DNA from: Ramlibacter pinisoli
Lineage (GTDB): Bacteria; Pseudomonadota; Gammaproteobacteria; Burkholderiales; Burkholderiaceae_C
Reading direction: 5' to 3'
Length of the DNA stretch: 64,000 nt
Assembly: GCF_009758015.1 (NCBI RefSeq)
Contig: NZ_WSEL01000003.1
Span: 2,046,001 to 2,110,000 of the forward strand
Positions within the stretch are counted from its first letter, which is position 1. Each line of letters opens with the position of its first letter. The translations under genes and the position numbers were made by a program. Positions 17,087-30,326 of the stretch are shown in pieces. Under the pieces are notes generated by a model. It made no database searches and was not told the DNA's origin. It was given only the letters and a program-made list of their open reading frames with translations.

Positions 17087-19041
17087 GCGCGCAGGAGCTG
17101 GGGTTGTCCGGCGGCGGCCACCGGAGGCGCCGCGACCAGGTGGCCGGTGAGCTCGGCCAGCTTGGTGTCCAGCTCGTTGATGGCCGTCTCCTGCGACTCG
17201 ATCTCGGCGATGCGGTCGTCCAGGCCCGAGGCTGCCTGCTGGATGCGTTCGATGGCCTCGAGGCGGCGGCTGAAGTTGCGGCGGCGTTCGCGCAGCTGGG
17301 CATCCAGCTGGGCGGCGGAAGCCTTGTTCCACAACTCGAGTTCGCCCAGGGCCGACTCGTACACCACGCGCAGCCGCGTGGCCAGTGCGCGCACCAGGCG
17401 GTCGGCGAATTCGGGTTGCGCCAGCCGCAGGGCGTTGCTCACGCCCAGGTACTGCTGGTGGCTGCGTTCGATGAGCTCGAGGTCGCGCTCGAAGCGGGAC
17501 AGCTCGGGCTCCTTCGGCGGCTGCAGCGAAAAGCCGTACTCGGCGTTGAGCTGCCGGAACGTGCCGGTGAGCATCGACTGGATCTCGTTGCTGGTGGCCT
17601 GCGCCTTGCGCAGCGCCTGGCGCAGCCGGTCGAAGGTGAGCGAGTAGGCGCGCCGCACGCCCAGCTTGATGCCGGGCTGGCGCAGCTCCTTGGTGAGCTC
17701 GGCCATCTCGGCCTTCAACGAGGTCGTGCCCAGCAGCGCGAACACCTCGCGCAGCAGCTTCAGGTGCACCGAGCGCACCGCATGGATCTTGGCGCCGCTG
17801 ACGTCGAAGTCGCGCTGCTCCTGCTCGATGCGCGAGCGCATGTGCCGGATGACGGAGGTGTTCTTGCCGCGCAGTCCCTTGAGCTCGATCATCTGCTCGG
17901 CGAGGTCGCGGCGGCGGATGTTGAGGGCGCGGCCGGCCTCGGTGCGCAGGTCGGCGATGTTGGAGGCGACGGCGGAACGCAGGATGGACTGGCGCTGGCC
18001 CATGACGCCCTCGCCCAGCGCCTTCTCCAGCACCGGCAGCTGGCTGGCGGCCAGGAGATCGGCATCGCTGGTGACCTTGGCGACCAGCCCCTTCTGGGCC
18101 GACACCGGGATGACCTGGTCCTTGCGCAGGCCGAGGATCTCGGCCGAGGTGGCGCGCTGGCGCTCGATCTGGGCCTGCACCTGCGTGGGCGTGCTCAGCG
18201 AGTCCCACATGGTGTCGATCTTGTTCAGCACCACCAGGCGGGCGTCGGCGTCCTGGTCCTCGGCGATCAGGTGCTCGCGCCAGATCGCCAGGTCGGACTT
18301 GGTGACGCCGGTGTCGGCCGCCAGGATGAACACCACGGCGTGCGCCTGCGGGATCAGGTTGACGGTGAGCTCGGGCTCGGCGCCGATGGCGTTCAGGCCG
18401 GGGGTGTCCAGGATCACCAGCCCCTGCTTGAGCAGCGGATGGGCGATGTTGATCAGCGCATGGCGCCAGCGCGGCACCTCGAGCATGCCGTCGGCGCTGG
18501 GCAGCGGGTTGTCCTCGGGGGTGTCGTCGTGCCAGAAACCGAGCGCCTTCGCCTCGTCGATGGTGACCTTGCGGACCTCCGCGACCTTCTCGAAGGCCTG
18601 CGCGAGCTGCGCGGAATCGTTGACGTCGAGGTCGACGCGGGTCCACTTCTCGGGTGCCAGCCGCCACTCCATCAGCGGCTGCGGCTGCAGGCGGGTCTCG
18701 ATCGGCAGCAGGCGCAGGCAGGGCGGGACTTCGGCGTCGTACCCCAGCTCGGTGGGACACATGGTGGTGCGCCCTGCGCTGGCCGGCATGATGCGGCGCT
18801 TGTAGCCGGCGAAGAAGATCGCGTTGATCAACTCCGACTTGCCGCGCGAGAACTCGGCGACGAAGGCGACCATCACCTTGTCGGAGCGCACCTGGGACTC
18901 GAGGCGGCGCAGGCGCTCCTGGATCGCCGCGTCGAGCAGTTCGTGGTCCTTCAGCCACTCGGACAGCAGTTTCAGCCGCAGCGCGAACTCACGTCGCCAT
19001 GCGCCATGCTGGTCGAATTGCTCGTTGAAGGAAGTGCCCAC
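17083..19041 (-). CDS. Dynamin-like large GTPase
   Basis: A 652-residue protein of the bacterial dynamin-like family. The GTPase G1 motif is AEFSRGKSE (Gly67-Lys68-Ser69), followed by RTTMCPTE for G2, LVILDTPGLNAIG for G3 and VVLNKIDTMW for G4. The second half is mostly helical with long coiled-coil stretches (for example LDAQLRERRRNFSRRLEAIERI), as expected for a stalk. Bacterial dynamins remodel membranes or take part in stress and phage defence; this subfamily has no assigned role. A GTG at 19041 is preferred as start because the homologous region begins there (GTSFNEQFDQHGAW); an ATG at 19086 is the alternative. It is sandwiched between mutM and mutY, overlapping mutY by four bases. Confidence 0.85.
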   Translation of the reverse strand: MGTSFNEQFDQHGAWRREFALRLKLLSEWLKDHELLDAAIQERLRRLESQVRSDKVMVAFVAEFSRGKSELINAIFFAGYKRRIMPASAGRTTMCPTELGYDAEVPPCLRLLPIETRLQPQPLMEWRLAPEKWTRVDLDVNDSAQLAQAFEKVAEVRKVTIDEAKALGFWHDDTPEDNPLPSADGMLEVPRWRHALINIAHPLLKQGLVILDTPGLNAIGAEPELTVNLIPQAHAVVFILAADTGVTKSDLAIWREHLIAEDQDADARLVVLNKIDTMWDSLSTPTQVQAQIERQRATSAEILGLRKDQVIPVSAQKGLVAKVTSDADLLAASQLPVLEKALGEGVMGQRQSILRSAVASNIADLRTEAGRALNIRRRDLAEQMIELKGLRGKNTSVIRHMRSRIEQEQRDFDVSGAKIHAVRSVHLKLLREVFALLGTTSLKAEMAELTKELRQPGIKLGVRRAYSLTFDRLRQALRKAQATSNEIQSMLTGTFRQLNAEYGFSLQPPKEPELSRFERDLELIERSHQQYLGVSNALRLAQPEFADRLVRALATRLRVVYESALGELELWNKASAAQLDAQLRERRRNFSRRLEAIERIQQAASGLDDRIAEIESQETAINELDTKLAELTGHLVAAPPVAAAGQPQLLRA

Positions 19042-19089
19042 TCGGTCCCCGTAGTCGCGGACGAATATAGCACCGGGCCCTGCCACGGA

Positions 19090-19905
19090 TCAGCTTTTCT
19101 GGCAAGACGGACAGTAGAACGTCGCACGCTGGCCCTGGCGGATGCCGCGCACTGTGGTGCCGCACACACGGCACGGATCGCCGGCCCGCCCATACACCAT
19201 CGCCTCGAGCTGGAAGTAGCCGGACTGCCCCTGCGCATCGGAGAAGTCGCGCAGCGTGCTGCCGCCCTTGCTCACGGCGCGCGCCAGCACGTCGCGGATG
19301 GCGGCGTGCAGCTTGCGGGCGCGCGGGGCGCTGATGCGCGCGGCCGCGAGCGTGGGCCGGATGCCGGCCAGGAACAGCGCCTCCGACGCGTAGATGTTGC
19401 CCACGCCCACCACGACGTCGCCGGCCAGCAGCACCTGCTTGATCGGCGCCCGGCGCAGGCGCAGGGCGGCATGGAAGCCGGCCGGATCGAAATGCTCGCC
19501 CAGCGGCTCCACGCCCAATCCCCCCAGCAGCTTGCGGGCCTCGTGCGCGTGCTCGCCGCTGGCGTGGACGACGGCGCCGAACCGCCGCGGGTCGTTCAGG
19601 CGCAGCACGCCCCGATCGGTGACCAGGTCGAAGTGGTCGTGGGTTCCGGCCGGCGGAGCCTCGGCCGCGAAGGACAGGCTGCCCGACATGCCCAGGTGCA
19701 CCAGTAGCAGGCCCTGGTCGAGATCCAGCAGGAGGTACTTGCCCCGGCGGCGCACGCCGAGGATGGTGCGGCCGACCAGCTGCTGGGGCATGCAGCCCAG
19801 GGGCCAGCGCAGGGGCTTGCCCTGGCGCACCGCACCGATCCGGGCACCGGCGATGCGGTCGGCAAGACTGAGGCGGGTGACCTCGACTTCGGGTAATTCA
19901 GGCAT
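19090..19905 (-). CDS. mutM: Formamidopyrimidine-DNA glycosylase MutM (Fpg)
   Basis: A 271-residue bifunctional glycosylase/AP lyase that removes 8-oxoguanine and formamidopyrimidines. The N terminus MPELPEVE supplies the catalytic Pro (after Met removal) and Glu. Conserved Lys in RGKYLLLDL, the helix-two-turn-helix segment [12 protein letters not shown] and the C-terminal zinc finger C-x2-C-x16-C-x2-C (CRVCG and CPSC) are all present. The frame remains open far upstream antisense to the TPR gene, but the MPELPEVE start at 19905 is certain because the catalytic residue must be terminal. Only 27 bases separate it from the divergent TPR gene. Confidence 0.97.
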   Translation of the reverse strand: MPELPEVEVTRLSLADRIAGARIGAVRQGKPLRWPLGCMPQQLVGRTILGVRRRGKYLLLDLDQGLLLVHLGMSGSLSFAAEAPPAGTHDHFDLVTDRGVLRLNDPRRFGAVVHASGEHAHEARKLLGGLGVEPLGEHFDPAGFHAALRLRRAPIKQVLLAGDVVVGVGNIYASEALFLAGIRPTLAAARISAPRARKLHAAIRDVLARAVSKGGSTLRDFSDAQGQSGYFQLEAMVYGRAGDPCRVCGTTVRGIRQGQRATFYCPSCQKS

Positions 19906-19932
19906 CGCGCGGCACGCGGGGAGGCGTGGATT

Positions 19933-21693
19933 ATGATGGTTTGGATGAAACCCGCCATCCGCCTGGCGACCAGCGCCTTGCTGCTGCTTGCCATGGCCGG
20001 GACGGGGCTTGCGCAGGCTCCGGCGCCCGACTCCACCGAAGCCCCCGCCTCCCCGCCCGTGCCCAGCGCACTCGACGCGGAGATGTTCTACCAGCTGCTG
20101 CTGGGCGAACTGAACGCGCGCGGCAGCGAGCCCGCGACCGGCTACTCGCTGATGCTGGACGCGGCGCGCAAGTCCAACGACCCCGAGCTGTACCAGCGCG
20201 CCGTCGAGATCGCGTTCCAGAGCCGGGCCGGCGACGCCGCCCTGCAGGCGGCGCGCGCCTGGAAGCAGGCCTTTCCGGACTCGCGCGAAGCCAATCGCTT
20301 CGTCCTGCAGATCCTGCTGGCGCTGAACCGGGTGCCGGAGGCGGCCGAGCCGCTGCGCGCCGAGGTCGCGCTGGCCGACCCGAAGGAGCGCAACGCCATC
20401 CTGGGCGCCATCCCCCGCCTGTTCGCGCGCGCCACCGACAAGAAGCAGGCGGTGACGGTGGTCGAACAGGCGCTCGCCGAGCCGGCCGGCAACCCCGACA
20501 CCGGCGCCGCGGCCTGGACCACCATCGGCCGCATGCGGCTGGCCGCCGGCGATGGCACCGGCGCCATCGAGGCCGCGCGGCGCGCCCAGGCGGTCAACCC
20601 GCGCTCCGAGGCGCCGGCCATCCTCGGGCTGGAACTGATGGATCCCAAGCTGCCGCAAGCGGAGGCCATCGTCCGTACCTACCTGCAGGGCACGCCCATG
20701 CCCGAACTGCGCATGGGCTATGCCCGCGCGCTGCTCGACGCGCAGCGGGTTCCCGAGGCCCGGCAGCAGCTGAACATCGTCACGACCGAAAAGCCGGAAC
20801 TGGCCGAAGCTTGGCTGGCCCAGGGCGCGCTGCAGACACAGGAGAACCAGCTGGGCGCGGCCGAGACGTCGCTGAAGAAATACGTGGAGCTGGCCAAGTC
20901 GCAGCGCGGCGGCGAGGAGCGCTCGCGCGGCCTGGCGCAGGCCTACCTGCAGCTGGCGCAGATCGCCGAGAAGCGCAAGGACTATCCCGCCGCCAATGCC
21001 TGGCTCGACCAGATCGAGGACGCGCAGGACCTGCTGGCGGCGCAGAGCCGGCGCGCCTCCATCCTGGCCGGTCAGGGTAAGCTCGACGAGGCTCGCAAGC
21101 TCATCCGCTCGGTGCCCGAGCGCACGCCCGCCGATGCGCGCATGAAGCTCACCTCCGAAGTCCAGCTGCTGCGCGAGGGCAAGCAGTACAAGTCGGCGTA
21201 CGACCTCATGGCCGAAGCGACAGCCAAGGATCCACGCGACGTCGACATGCTGTACGACCAGGCCATGCTGGCCGAGAAGCTGGACAACCTGGCCGACATG
21301 GAACGGCTGCTGCGCCAGGTCATCGTGCTCAAGCCCGACTACCACCATGCATACAACGCGCTCGGCTATTCGCTGGCCGAGCGGGGCCAGCGCCTGCCGG
21401 AGGCCAAGCAGCTGATCCAGAAGGCGCTGGAGTTCGTGCCCGGCGACCCCTTCATCAGCGACAGCCTGGGCTGGGTCGAGTTCAAGCTGGGCAACCGCTC
21501 GGAAGCCCTGAAGATTCTCGAAACCGCTTACAAGGCCCGGCCCGACGCCGAGATCGCCGCCCACCTGGGCGAGGTGCTATGGGCGATGGGCGAGCGCGAC
21601 CGCGCGCAGGCGATCTGGAAGGAAGGGCTGCTGGTCGCGCCCGAGAACGAAACGCTGCAGGAGACCCTCAAGCGCCTGCGCGTGAAGCCGTGA
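19933..21693 (+). CDS. Secreted or periplasmic tetratricopeptide-repeat protein
   Basis: A 586-residue protein with a signal peptide (about residues 5-28, ending [14 protein letters not shown]) and a Pro-rich spacer. An array of TPR-like helical repeats then runs from about residue 100 to the end; the clearest repeat is [24 protein letters not shown] near residue 475. It probably acts as a protein-interaction scaffold in the envelope. Genes of this type precede lolB and ispE in many betaproteobacteria. The stop overlaps the lolB GTG, suggesting coupling to outer-membrane lipoprotein sorting. The ATG at 19933 has a GGGGAGG site eight bases upstream. An ATG 12 bases later is possible. Confidence 0.85.
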   Translation: MMVWMKPAIRLATSALLLLAMAGTGLAQAPAPDSTEAPASPPVPSALDAEMFYQLLLGELNARGSEPATGYSLMLDAARKSNDPELYQRAVEIAFQSRAGDAALQAARAWKQAFPDSREANRFVLQILLALNRVPEAAEPLRAEVALADPKERNAILGAIPRLFARATDKKQAVTVVEQALAEPAGNPDTGAAAWTTIGRMRLAAGDGTGAIEAARRAQAVNPRSEAPAILGLELMDPKLPQAEAIVRTYLQGTPMPELRMGYARALLDAQRVPEARQQLNIVTTEKPELAEAWLAQGALQTQENQLGAAETSLKKYVELAKSQRGGEERSRGLAQAYLQLAQIAEKRKDYPAANAWLDQIEDAQDLLAAQSRRASILAGQGKLDEARKLIRSVPERTPADARMKLTSEVQLLREGKQYKSAYDLMAEATAKDPRDVDMLYDQAMLAEKLDNLADMERLLRQVIVLKPDYHHAYNALGYSLAERGQRLPEAKQLIQKALEFVPGDPFISDSLGWVEFKLGNRSEALKILETAYKARPDAEIAAHLGEVLWAMGERDRAQAIWKEGLLVAPENETLQETLKRLRVKP

Positions 21694-22196
21694 GCTGGCG
21701 CTCCCGGCTGGGCCAGGCCGCCATGGCTGCCTGGCTGGCGGTGTTGCTGGCCGCCTGTGCGTCGCCGCCCCGCGCTCCCGCCGACGCAGCCGTCCCCGCC
21801 GACGTGCGCACCGGCCGCCTGGCACTGGCCGTGGAAGACCAGCCGAGCCAGTCGTTTTCCGCCGGCTTCGAACTGCGCGGCCGGGCCGAGGCGGGCAGCC
21901 TCAGCCTCTTCAACCCGCTGGGCGGCACCGTGGCCGTGCTGCGCTGGCAGCCGGGTACGGCGGTCCTGGAATCGCCCGGCCACGCCCCCCGGCAGTTCGC
22001 TTCGGTCGATGCGATGGTGCAGCAGGCCACCGGCGCGCCGGTGCCGGTCACGGCCCTGTTCGACTGGCTGGCCGGCGTGAACACGCCGGTGCCGGGCTGG
22101 GAGGCCGATCTCTCGTCCGTGGCCGACGGGCGCCTGCGCGCCCAGCGCCGCTCGCCGCCGCCCCAGGCCGACCTGCGCCTCGTGCTGGATCGCTAG
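21690..22196 (+). CDS. lolB: Outer-membrane lipoprotein LolB
   Basis: A 168-residue lipoprotein matching LolB, the outer-membrane receptor that takes lipoproteins from LolA and inserts them. The signal peptide ends in the lipobox LLAAC near residue 25, so the mature protein starts at that Cys. The rest fits the family: RTGRLALAVEDQPSQSFSAGFELRG, SLFNPLGGTVAVLRW and the C-terminal two-thirds of a LolA/LolB barrel. The GTG start overlaps the TPR stop as GTGA. An ATG 33 bases later would also leave a short signal peptide. The lolB-ispE-tRNA-Gln-prs order is typical for proteobacteria. Confidence 0.9.
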   Translation: MSWRSRLGQAAMAAWLAVLLAACASPPRAPADAAVPADVRTGRLALAVEDQPSQSFSAGFELRGRAEAGSLSLFNPLGGTVAVLRWQPGTAVLESPGHAPRQFASVDAMVQQATGAPVPVTALFDWLAGVNTPVPGWEADLSSVADGRLRAQRRSPPPQADLRLVLDR

Positions 22197-22199
22197 GCC

Positions 22200-23066
22200 A
22201 TGCGCGCGCTGCACGATGTGCCGGCACCGGCCAAGCTCAACCTGTTCCTGCACATCACCGGCCGGCGCGCCGACGGCTACCACCTGCTGCAGTCGGTCTT
22301 CGTGCTGGTCGACTGGCACGACGTGCTGCATTTCGAACTGCGCCCTGGCGCCGCCCTCAGCCGCGAGGACATCGGCACGCCGGTGCCGGCCGACGACCTG
22401 GTGCTGCAGGCCGCCCGGGCACTGCAGGCCGCCACGGGCTGCACGGCCGGCGCCCATGTCGTCCTCGACAAGCGCCTGCCCGCGCAGGCCGGCATGGGCG
22501 GCGGCTCGTCCGATGCGGCGAGTTGCCTGCTCGCGCTCAACCGGCTGTGGGGCACCGGCCTGTCGCTGCCCCAGCTGGAATCCATCGGCCTCGCGCTGGG
22601 CGCCGACGTGCCGTTCTTCCTGCGCGGCCATGACGCCTGGGTCGAGGGCATCGGCGAACGGATCACGCCGGTGGACGTGCCGCCGGCGCGTTTCCTGGTC
22701 GTCAAGCCGTCGGTCGGTCTGGACACGGCCACCATCTTCCGAACGCCCGGCCTTCGCCGCGACACCGAGCCTGCTATACTCGCAGGCTTTGCTGCAAACC
22801 CGTTGCAATTCGGCCGCAACGACCTGCAGCCTGTCGCCGAGCAGCTTTGTCCCCAGGTGGGCGAGGCGCTGAGGTGGCTGGCATCCCAGGGACTGGCCGG
22901 ACGGATGACCGGATCGGGCAGCGCGGTCTTCGCGCCCCTGCCCCCGGGATTCCAGGCCACAGGGGCCCCGGTGCCCGATGGCTGGACAGTGCGGGAATGC
23001 GGCAAGATGGATGGTCATCCCCTGGCGGGATGGGCACCCAGCGACGATTCATCGGTGGCCCGCTGA
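22200..23066 (+). CDS. ispE: 4-diphosphocytidyl-2-C-methyl-D-erythritol kinase IspE
   Basis: A 288-residue GHMP kinase of the methylerythritol phosphate route to isoprenoids. Motif 1 is APAKLNLFLHITGRRADGYH near the N terminus, and the ATP-binding GHMP loop is PAQAGMGGGSSDAASCL (about residues 94-110). The C-terminal motif is MTGSGSAVFA. It begins three bases after the lolB stop. The last 30 residues (after GWTVRECGKM) extend beyond the usual end with no clear motif. tRNA-Gln follows 20 bases after the stop. Confidence 0.96.
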   Translation: MRALHDVPAPAKLNLFLHITGRRADGYHLLQSVFVLVDWHDVLHFELRPGAALSREDIGTPVPADDLVLQAARALQAATGCTAGAHVVLDKRLPAQAGMGGGSSDAASCLLALNRLWGTGLSLPQLESIGLALGADVPFFLRGHDAWVEGIGERITPVDVPPARFLVVKPSVGLDTATIFRTPGLRRDTEPAILAGFAANPLQFGRNDLQPVAEQLCPQVGEALRWLASQGLAGRMTGSGSAVFAPLPPGFQATGAPVPDGWTVRECGKMDGHPLAGWAPSDDSSVAR

Positions 23067-23086
23067 TTGCAGCGGACCACCCGTGT

Positions 23087-23163
23087 AGGGGAGTCGCCAA
23101 GTTGGTTAAGGCACCGGATTTTGATTCCGGCATGCGAGGGTTCGAGTCCTTCCTCCCCTGCCA
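23087..23163 (+). tRNA. tRNA-Gln (TTG)
   Basis: A 77-base cloverleaf with encoded CCA. The acceptor stem is AGGGGAG with CTCCCCT, the D arm is GTCGCCAAGTTGGTTAAGGC, the anticodon stem-loop CCGGA-TTTTGAT-TCCGG has the TTG anticodon at 23121-23123, and the T arm contains GGTTCGAGTCC. It lies between ispE and prs, as in E. coli-like gene orders. Confidence 0.97.
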
Positions 23164-23239
23164 AATACCCGCCCGGCACGCAAGCGCGTGCCGAGGCGTC
23201 CGAGATTGAGGCAAACCGTTCTCTGATCGCTGGGTCCAC

Positions 23240-24217
23240 ATGCAGCCCGTACCGCATCCCGATTTCATGGTGTTCACCGGCAACGCCAATCCCGGCCTCG
23301 CGGCCGAGATCGCGGGTCACCTCGGCATCTCGCTGGGGGCCGCCAGCGTGGGCCGTTTCTCCGACGGTGAAGTCACGGTCGAGATCAACACCAACGTCCG
23401 CGCCCGCGACGTCTTCGTGGTGCAGTCGACCTGCGCGCCCACGAACGAGAACCTGATGGAACTGCTGATCATGGTCGACGCGCTCAAGCGCGCCTCGGCC
23501 GAACGCATCAGCGCCGTCATCCCCTACTTCGGTTACGCCCGCCAGGACCGCCGCCCGCGCTCCTCGCGCGTGCCCATCTCGGCCAAGGTCGTGGCCAACC
23601 TGCTGCAGACCGTGGGCGTCTCGCGCGTGCTCACGATGGACCTGCACGCCGACCAGATCCAGGGCTTCTTCGACATCCCCGTCGACAACATCTACGCCTC
23701 GCCGGTGCTGCTGCACGACGTGCGCTCCAAGAAGTACGAAGACCTCATCGTGGTCTCGCCCGACGTCGGCGGCGTGGTGCGCGCGCGGGCGCTGGCCAAG
23801 CAGCTGGGCACCGACCTGGCCATCATCGACAAGCGTCGCCCGCGCGCCAACGTCAGCGAGGTGATGCACGTCATCGGCGAGATCGACGGCCGCAACTGCG
23901 TGATCATGGACGACATGATCGACACCGCCGGCACGCTGGTGAAGGCGGCCGAGGTGCTCAAGGAGCGCGGCGCGAAGAAGGTGTACGCGTACTGCACGCA
24001 CGCCATCTTCTCGGGCCCGGCGATCGAGCGCATCTCCAAGGGCGGGGCGCTCGACGAGGTCGTCGTCACCAACACCATTCCCTTGTCCGACGCCGCGCGC
24101 GGCTGCAGCAAGGTCCGCCAGCTCACCGTGGCGCCGCTGATCGCCGAGACGATCCAGCGCATTGCCAAGGGCGAGTCGGTCATGAGTCTGTTCTCGGAGC
24201 AGGAAAACCTGTTCTGA
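23240..24217 (+). CDS. prs: Ribose-phosphate pyrophosphokinase
   Basis: A 325-residue PRPP synthase that makes 5-phosphoribosyl 1-diphosphate for nucleotide, His and Trp synthesis. Conserved elements are [15 protein letters not shown]-binding [10 protein letters not shown] (near residue 105), [17 protein letters not shown] and the ribose-phosphate loop [10 protein letters not shown]. It follows tRNA-Gln and precedes rplY on the same strand. Confidence 0.98.
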   Translation: MQPVPHPDFMVFTGNANPGLAAEIAGHLGISLGAASVGRFSDGEVTVEINTNVRARDVFVVQSTCAPTNENLMELLIMVDALKRASAERISAVIPYFGYARQDRRPRSSRVPISAKVVANLLQTVGVSRVLTMDLHADQIQGFFDIPVDNIYASPVLLHDVRSKKYEDLIVVSPDVGGVVRARALAKQLGTDLAIIDKRRPRANVSEVMHVIGEIDGRNCVIMDDMIDTAGTLVKAAEVLKERGAKKVYAYCTHAIFSGPAIERISKGGALDEVVVTNTIPLSDAARGCSKVRQLTVAPLIAETIQRIAKGESVMSLFSEQENLF

Positions 24218-24258
24218 GGCGTGAACGGGCGCGGGCATGGGGCCCGTGTCCATCGAAT

Positions 24259-24278
24259 GGGCCGGCAGCAGCCGGCCC
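24259..24278 (+). other. Hairpin in the prs-rplY gap
   Basis: An eight-base-pair GC stem (GGGCCGGC with GCCGGCCC) and an AGCA loop lie 51 bases before the rplY start. There is no U-run after it, so it is not a classical terminator. It could be an attenuator or a ribosomal-protein binding site in the rplY leader, but it may be chance in such GC-rich DNA. Confidence 0.35.
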
Positions 24279-24329
24279 GGCAACCCCGAAGTCACACTGG
24301 TCGCGGTGGACTTTCAATCGGAGAACACT

Positions 24330-25010
24330 ATGAAATTCGTCGCTTTCGAGCGCCAGGCGCAGGGTACGGGTGCGAGCCGCCGTCTGCGCAACTCGGGCAA
24401 GACGCCCGGCATCGTCTACGGCGGTGAAGGCCAGCCGCAGCTCATCGAGCTGGATCACAACGCGCTGTGGCACGCCCTCAAGAAGGAAGCGTTCCACTCC
24501 ACCATCCTCGAGATGGAACTGGGCGGCAAGGTCAGCAAGGTGCTGCTGCGCGACGTCAACATGCACCCGTTCAAGCAGCTGGTGCAGCACGTCGACTTCC
24601 AGCGCGTGGACGCCAAGACCAAGCTGCACATGAAGGTGCCGGTGCACTACGTGGGCGCCGAGGAGTCGCAGGCCGTCAAGCTCGACCACTGCGTCGTCAA
24701 CCACGTCATCTCCGACCTCGACATCTCGTGCTTCCCCGGCGACCTGCCGGAGTTCATCGAGGTCGACCTGTCGGGCCTGAAGAAGGGCACCTCGCTGCAC
24801 CTGAGCGAGATCAAGCTGCCCAAGGGCGTGACCGCGATCACCCACGGCAAGAAGGACCCGGTGCTGGTGTCGGTGGTCTCCATCGGCGGTGGCGAGGAAG
24901 CCACCGAGGCGGCCGCCGGTGCCGCGCCTGCCGATGCGAAGGCCGCCGCCCCGGCCAAGGACGCCAAGGCTGCTCCCGCCAAGGACGCCAAGGCCGCCGC
25001 CAAGAAGTAA
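24330..25010 (+). CDS. rplY: Ribosomal protein bL25, long (Ctc/TL5) form
   Basis: A 226-residue bL25 of the two-domain type. The N-terminal domain that binds 5S rRNA has the motif [17 protein letters not shown] near residues 17-33. The second beta domain covers about residues 95-185, and a low-complexity tail of Ala-Lys-Asp-Pro repeats ends in AAAKK. The ATG at 24330 has a GGAGAA ribosome site. A hairpin with UUCG loop follows the stop. Confidence 0.97.
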   Translation: MKFVAFERQAQGTGASRRLRNSGKTPGIVYGGEGQPQLIELDHNALWHALKKEAFHSTILEMELGGKVSKVLLRDVNMHPFKQLVQHVDFQRVDAKTKLHMKVPVHYVGAEESQAVKLDHCVVNHVISDLDISCFPGDLPEFIEVDLSGLKKGTSLHLSEIKLPKGVTAITHGKKDPVLVSVVSIGGGEEATEAAAGAAPADAKAAAPAKDAKAAPAKDAKAAAKK

Positions 25011-25028
25011 ACCCCTCCACCTGAGGGA

Positions 25029-25052
25029 CGAGGCCCGCTTCGGCGGGCCTCG
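25029..25052 (+). terminator. Hairpin after rplY (terminator-like)
   Basis: A ten-base-pair stem (CGAGGCCCGC with GCGGGCCTCG) closed by a stable TTCG tetraloop lies 19 bases after the rplY stop. It is followed by only CCGTTTG, a weak U-tract, so termination may be partial before pth. Confidence 0.6.
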
Positions 25053-25093
25053 CCGTTTGTGGGCCGCGCCCGCTTTCACCGTACCATTCCCCG

Positions 25094-25702
25094 ATGATCA
25101 AGCTGTTCGTCGGCCTGGGAAACCCGGGCCCCGAGTACGAGGCCACCCGCCACAACGCCGGCTTCTGGTGGGTCGATGCGCTGGCGCGCGACCTCAAGCT
25201 CCACCTGGCCATGGACAAGGGCTACCACGGGCTGGCGGCACGCGGCTCCGTGCATGGCCGGCCCATCTGGCTGCTGGAGCCCCAGACCTACATGAACCTG
25301 TCGGGCAAGTCGGTCGCCGCGCTGGCCCGCTTCTTCAAGATCCAGCCCGAGGAGATCCTGGTCGCGCACGACGAGCTCGATGTCGTGCCCGGGCAGGCCA
25401 AGCTCAAGTTCGGCGGCAGCCATGCCGGCCACAACGGCCTGCGCGACATCCACGCGCAACTGGGCACCGGCGACTACTGGCGCCTGCGCCTCGGCATCGG
25501 CCATCCCGGCGTGAAGGCCGAGGTGATCGACTGGGTGCTCAAGAAGCCCGCACCCGACCAGCGCGAGGCCATGGAGGCCTGCATCGACCGCACCATGCAG
25601 GCCGTGCCGGCGCTGCTGGCCGGCGAGATGGACAAGGCCACGCTCATCGTGCACACGCACAAGCCTCCCAGGCCCAAGCCGCCGCGGCCGCCGGAAGGCT
25701 GA
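25094..25702 (+). CDS. pth: Peptidyl-tRNA hydrolase
   Basis: A 202-residue Pth that frees tRNAs from stalled peptidyl-tRNA. The N terminus [13 protein letters not shown], catalytic His20 in [31 protein letters not shown] and GHNGLRDI are all intact. The C-terminal 12 residues are Pro/Lys-rich ([10 protein letters not shown]), a short extension beyond the usual end. It follows rplY in the common prs-rplY-pth order. Confidence 0.98.
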   Translation: MIKLFVGLGNPGPEYEATRHNAGFWWVDALARDLKLHLAMDKGYHGLAARGSVHGRPIWLLEPQTYMNLSGKSVAALARFFKIQPEEILVAHDELDVVPGQAKLKFGGSHAGHNGLRDIHAQLGTGDYWRLRLGIGHPGVKAEVIDWVLKKPAPDQREAMEACIDRTMQAVPALLAGEMDKATLIVHTHKPPRPKPPRPPEG

Positions 25703-25734
25703 TTCCGCCAGCGGCGGCCAGAGGGAGGAGAACC

Positions 25735-28426
<2,692 letters not shown>

Positions 28427-28431
28427 GACCG

Positions 28432-29423
28432 ATGCCGCTGCTCGAAGTGAAGGACCTGACCATCGTGCTGCAGACGCAGCGCGGGCCGGCGCGCGCCGTG
28501 CGCGATGCCGGCTTCACGCTCGAGCGCGGCCAGACGCTGGGGCTGGTGGGCGAATCGGGCTGCGGCAAGTCGATCACCGTCATGGCCCTGATGGGCCTGC
28601 TGCCCGAGGGCGCGAAAGTGACCGGCAGCATCCGCTTCGACGGCCAGGAGCTGGTCGGCCTGCCCGAGTCGGCCCTGTGCGCCCTGCGCGGCGACCGCAT
28701 CGGCATGGTGTTCCAGGAGCCGATGACGGCCCTGAACCCGGTGCACACCATCGGCCGCCAGGTGGCCGAACCGCTGCGCCTGCACCGCGGCCTCAACGCC
28801 GCACAGGCGCGCAAGGAGGCCCTGGCGTTGCTCGACCGCGTGGGCATCCCGGACGCCGCCCGCCGCTTCGACGCCTACCCGCACCAGTTCTCCGGCGGCC
28901 AGCGCCAGCGCATCACCATCGCCATGGCCCTGGCCTGCGGCCCCGACCTGCTGATCGCCGACGAGCCGACCACCGCGCTGGACGTCACCATCCAGCAGCA
29001 GATCCTGGACCTCATCCGCGAGCTGGTCGCCGAGCGCGGCATGGCGCTGATCCTGATCTCGCACGATCTGGGCGTGGTGGCGCAGAACGTGCGCGAGATG
29101 CTGGTGATGTACGGCGGCTCGGTGGTCGAGAGCGGCCCCACGCGCGCGGTATTCGCCAACCGCATGCACCCGTACACGCTGGGCCTGTTCGGTGCCCGGC
29201 CGCGCCTGGGGGCGGCGCGCGGCGGACGGCTGGTCACCATCCCCGGCACCGTGCCCGAACTGGCCGACCTGCCGCCGGGCTGCCCGTTCGCCGGGCGCTG
29301 CCGGTTCACGATCGCCGAATGCCACGTCACCGCGCCGCCGCCGGTGACCATCGCGCCCGGCCAGCAGGCGCGCTGCATCCGCCTGGATGCCGTGGCGGCC
29401 GCCCGGCAGGCGGAGGCGGCCGC

Positions 29424-29427
<4 letters not shown>
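28432..29427 (+). CDS. Peptide-type ABC transporter ATPase 1 (DppD-like)
   Basis: A 331-residue ATPase. Walker A is GESGCGKS, the Q-loop is FQEP, the signature is FSGGQRQR and Walker B is [12 protein letters not shown]. The C-terminal oligopeptide-transporter domain with CPFAGRC and a further Cys identifies the DppD/OppD type, in which these Cys can hold an Fe-S cluster. It overlaps the next ATPase by four bases (ATGA). Confidence 0.93.
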
Positions 29428-30224
<797 letters not shown>

Positions 30225-30326
30225 GCAATCCCTCTTGCCTGCGCGCGAGAATGTCGGGGATGATGCCCTGCGCGCCGCTGAGCCAGGCCGCACCGTATCC
30301 CACCTGAACCTCCCTGGAGCCCCACC

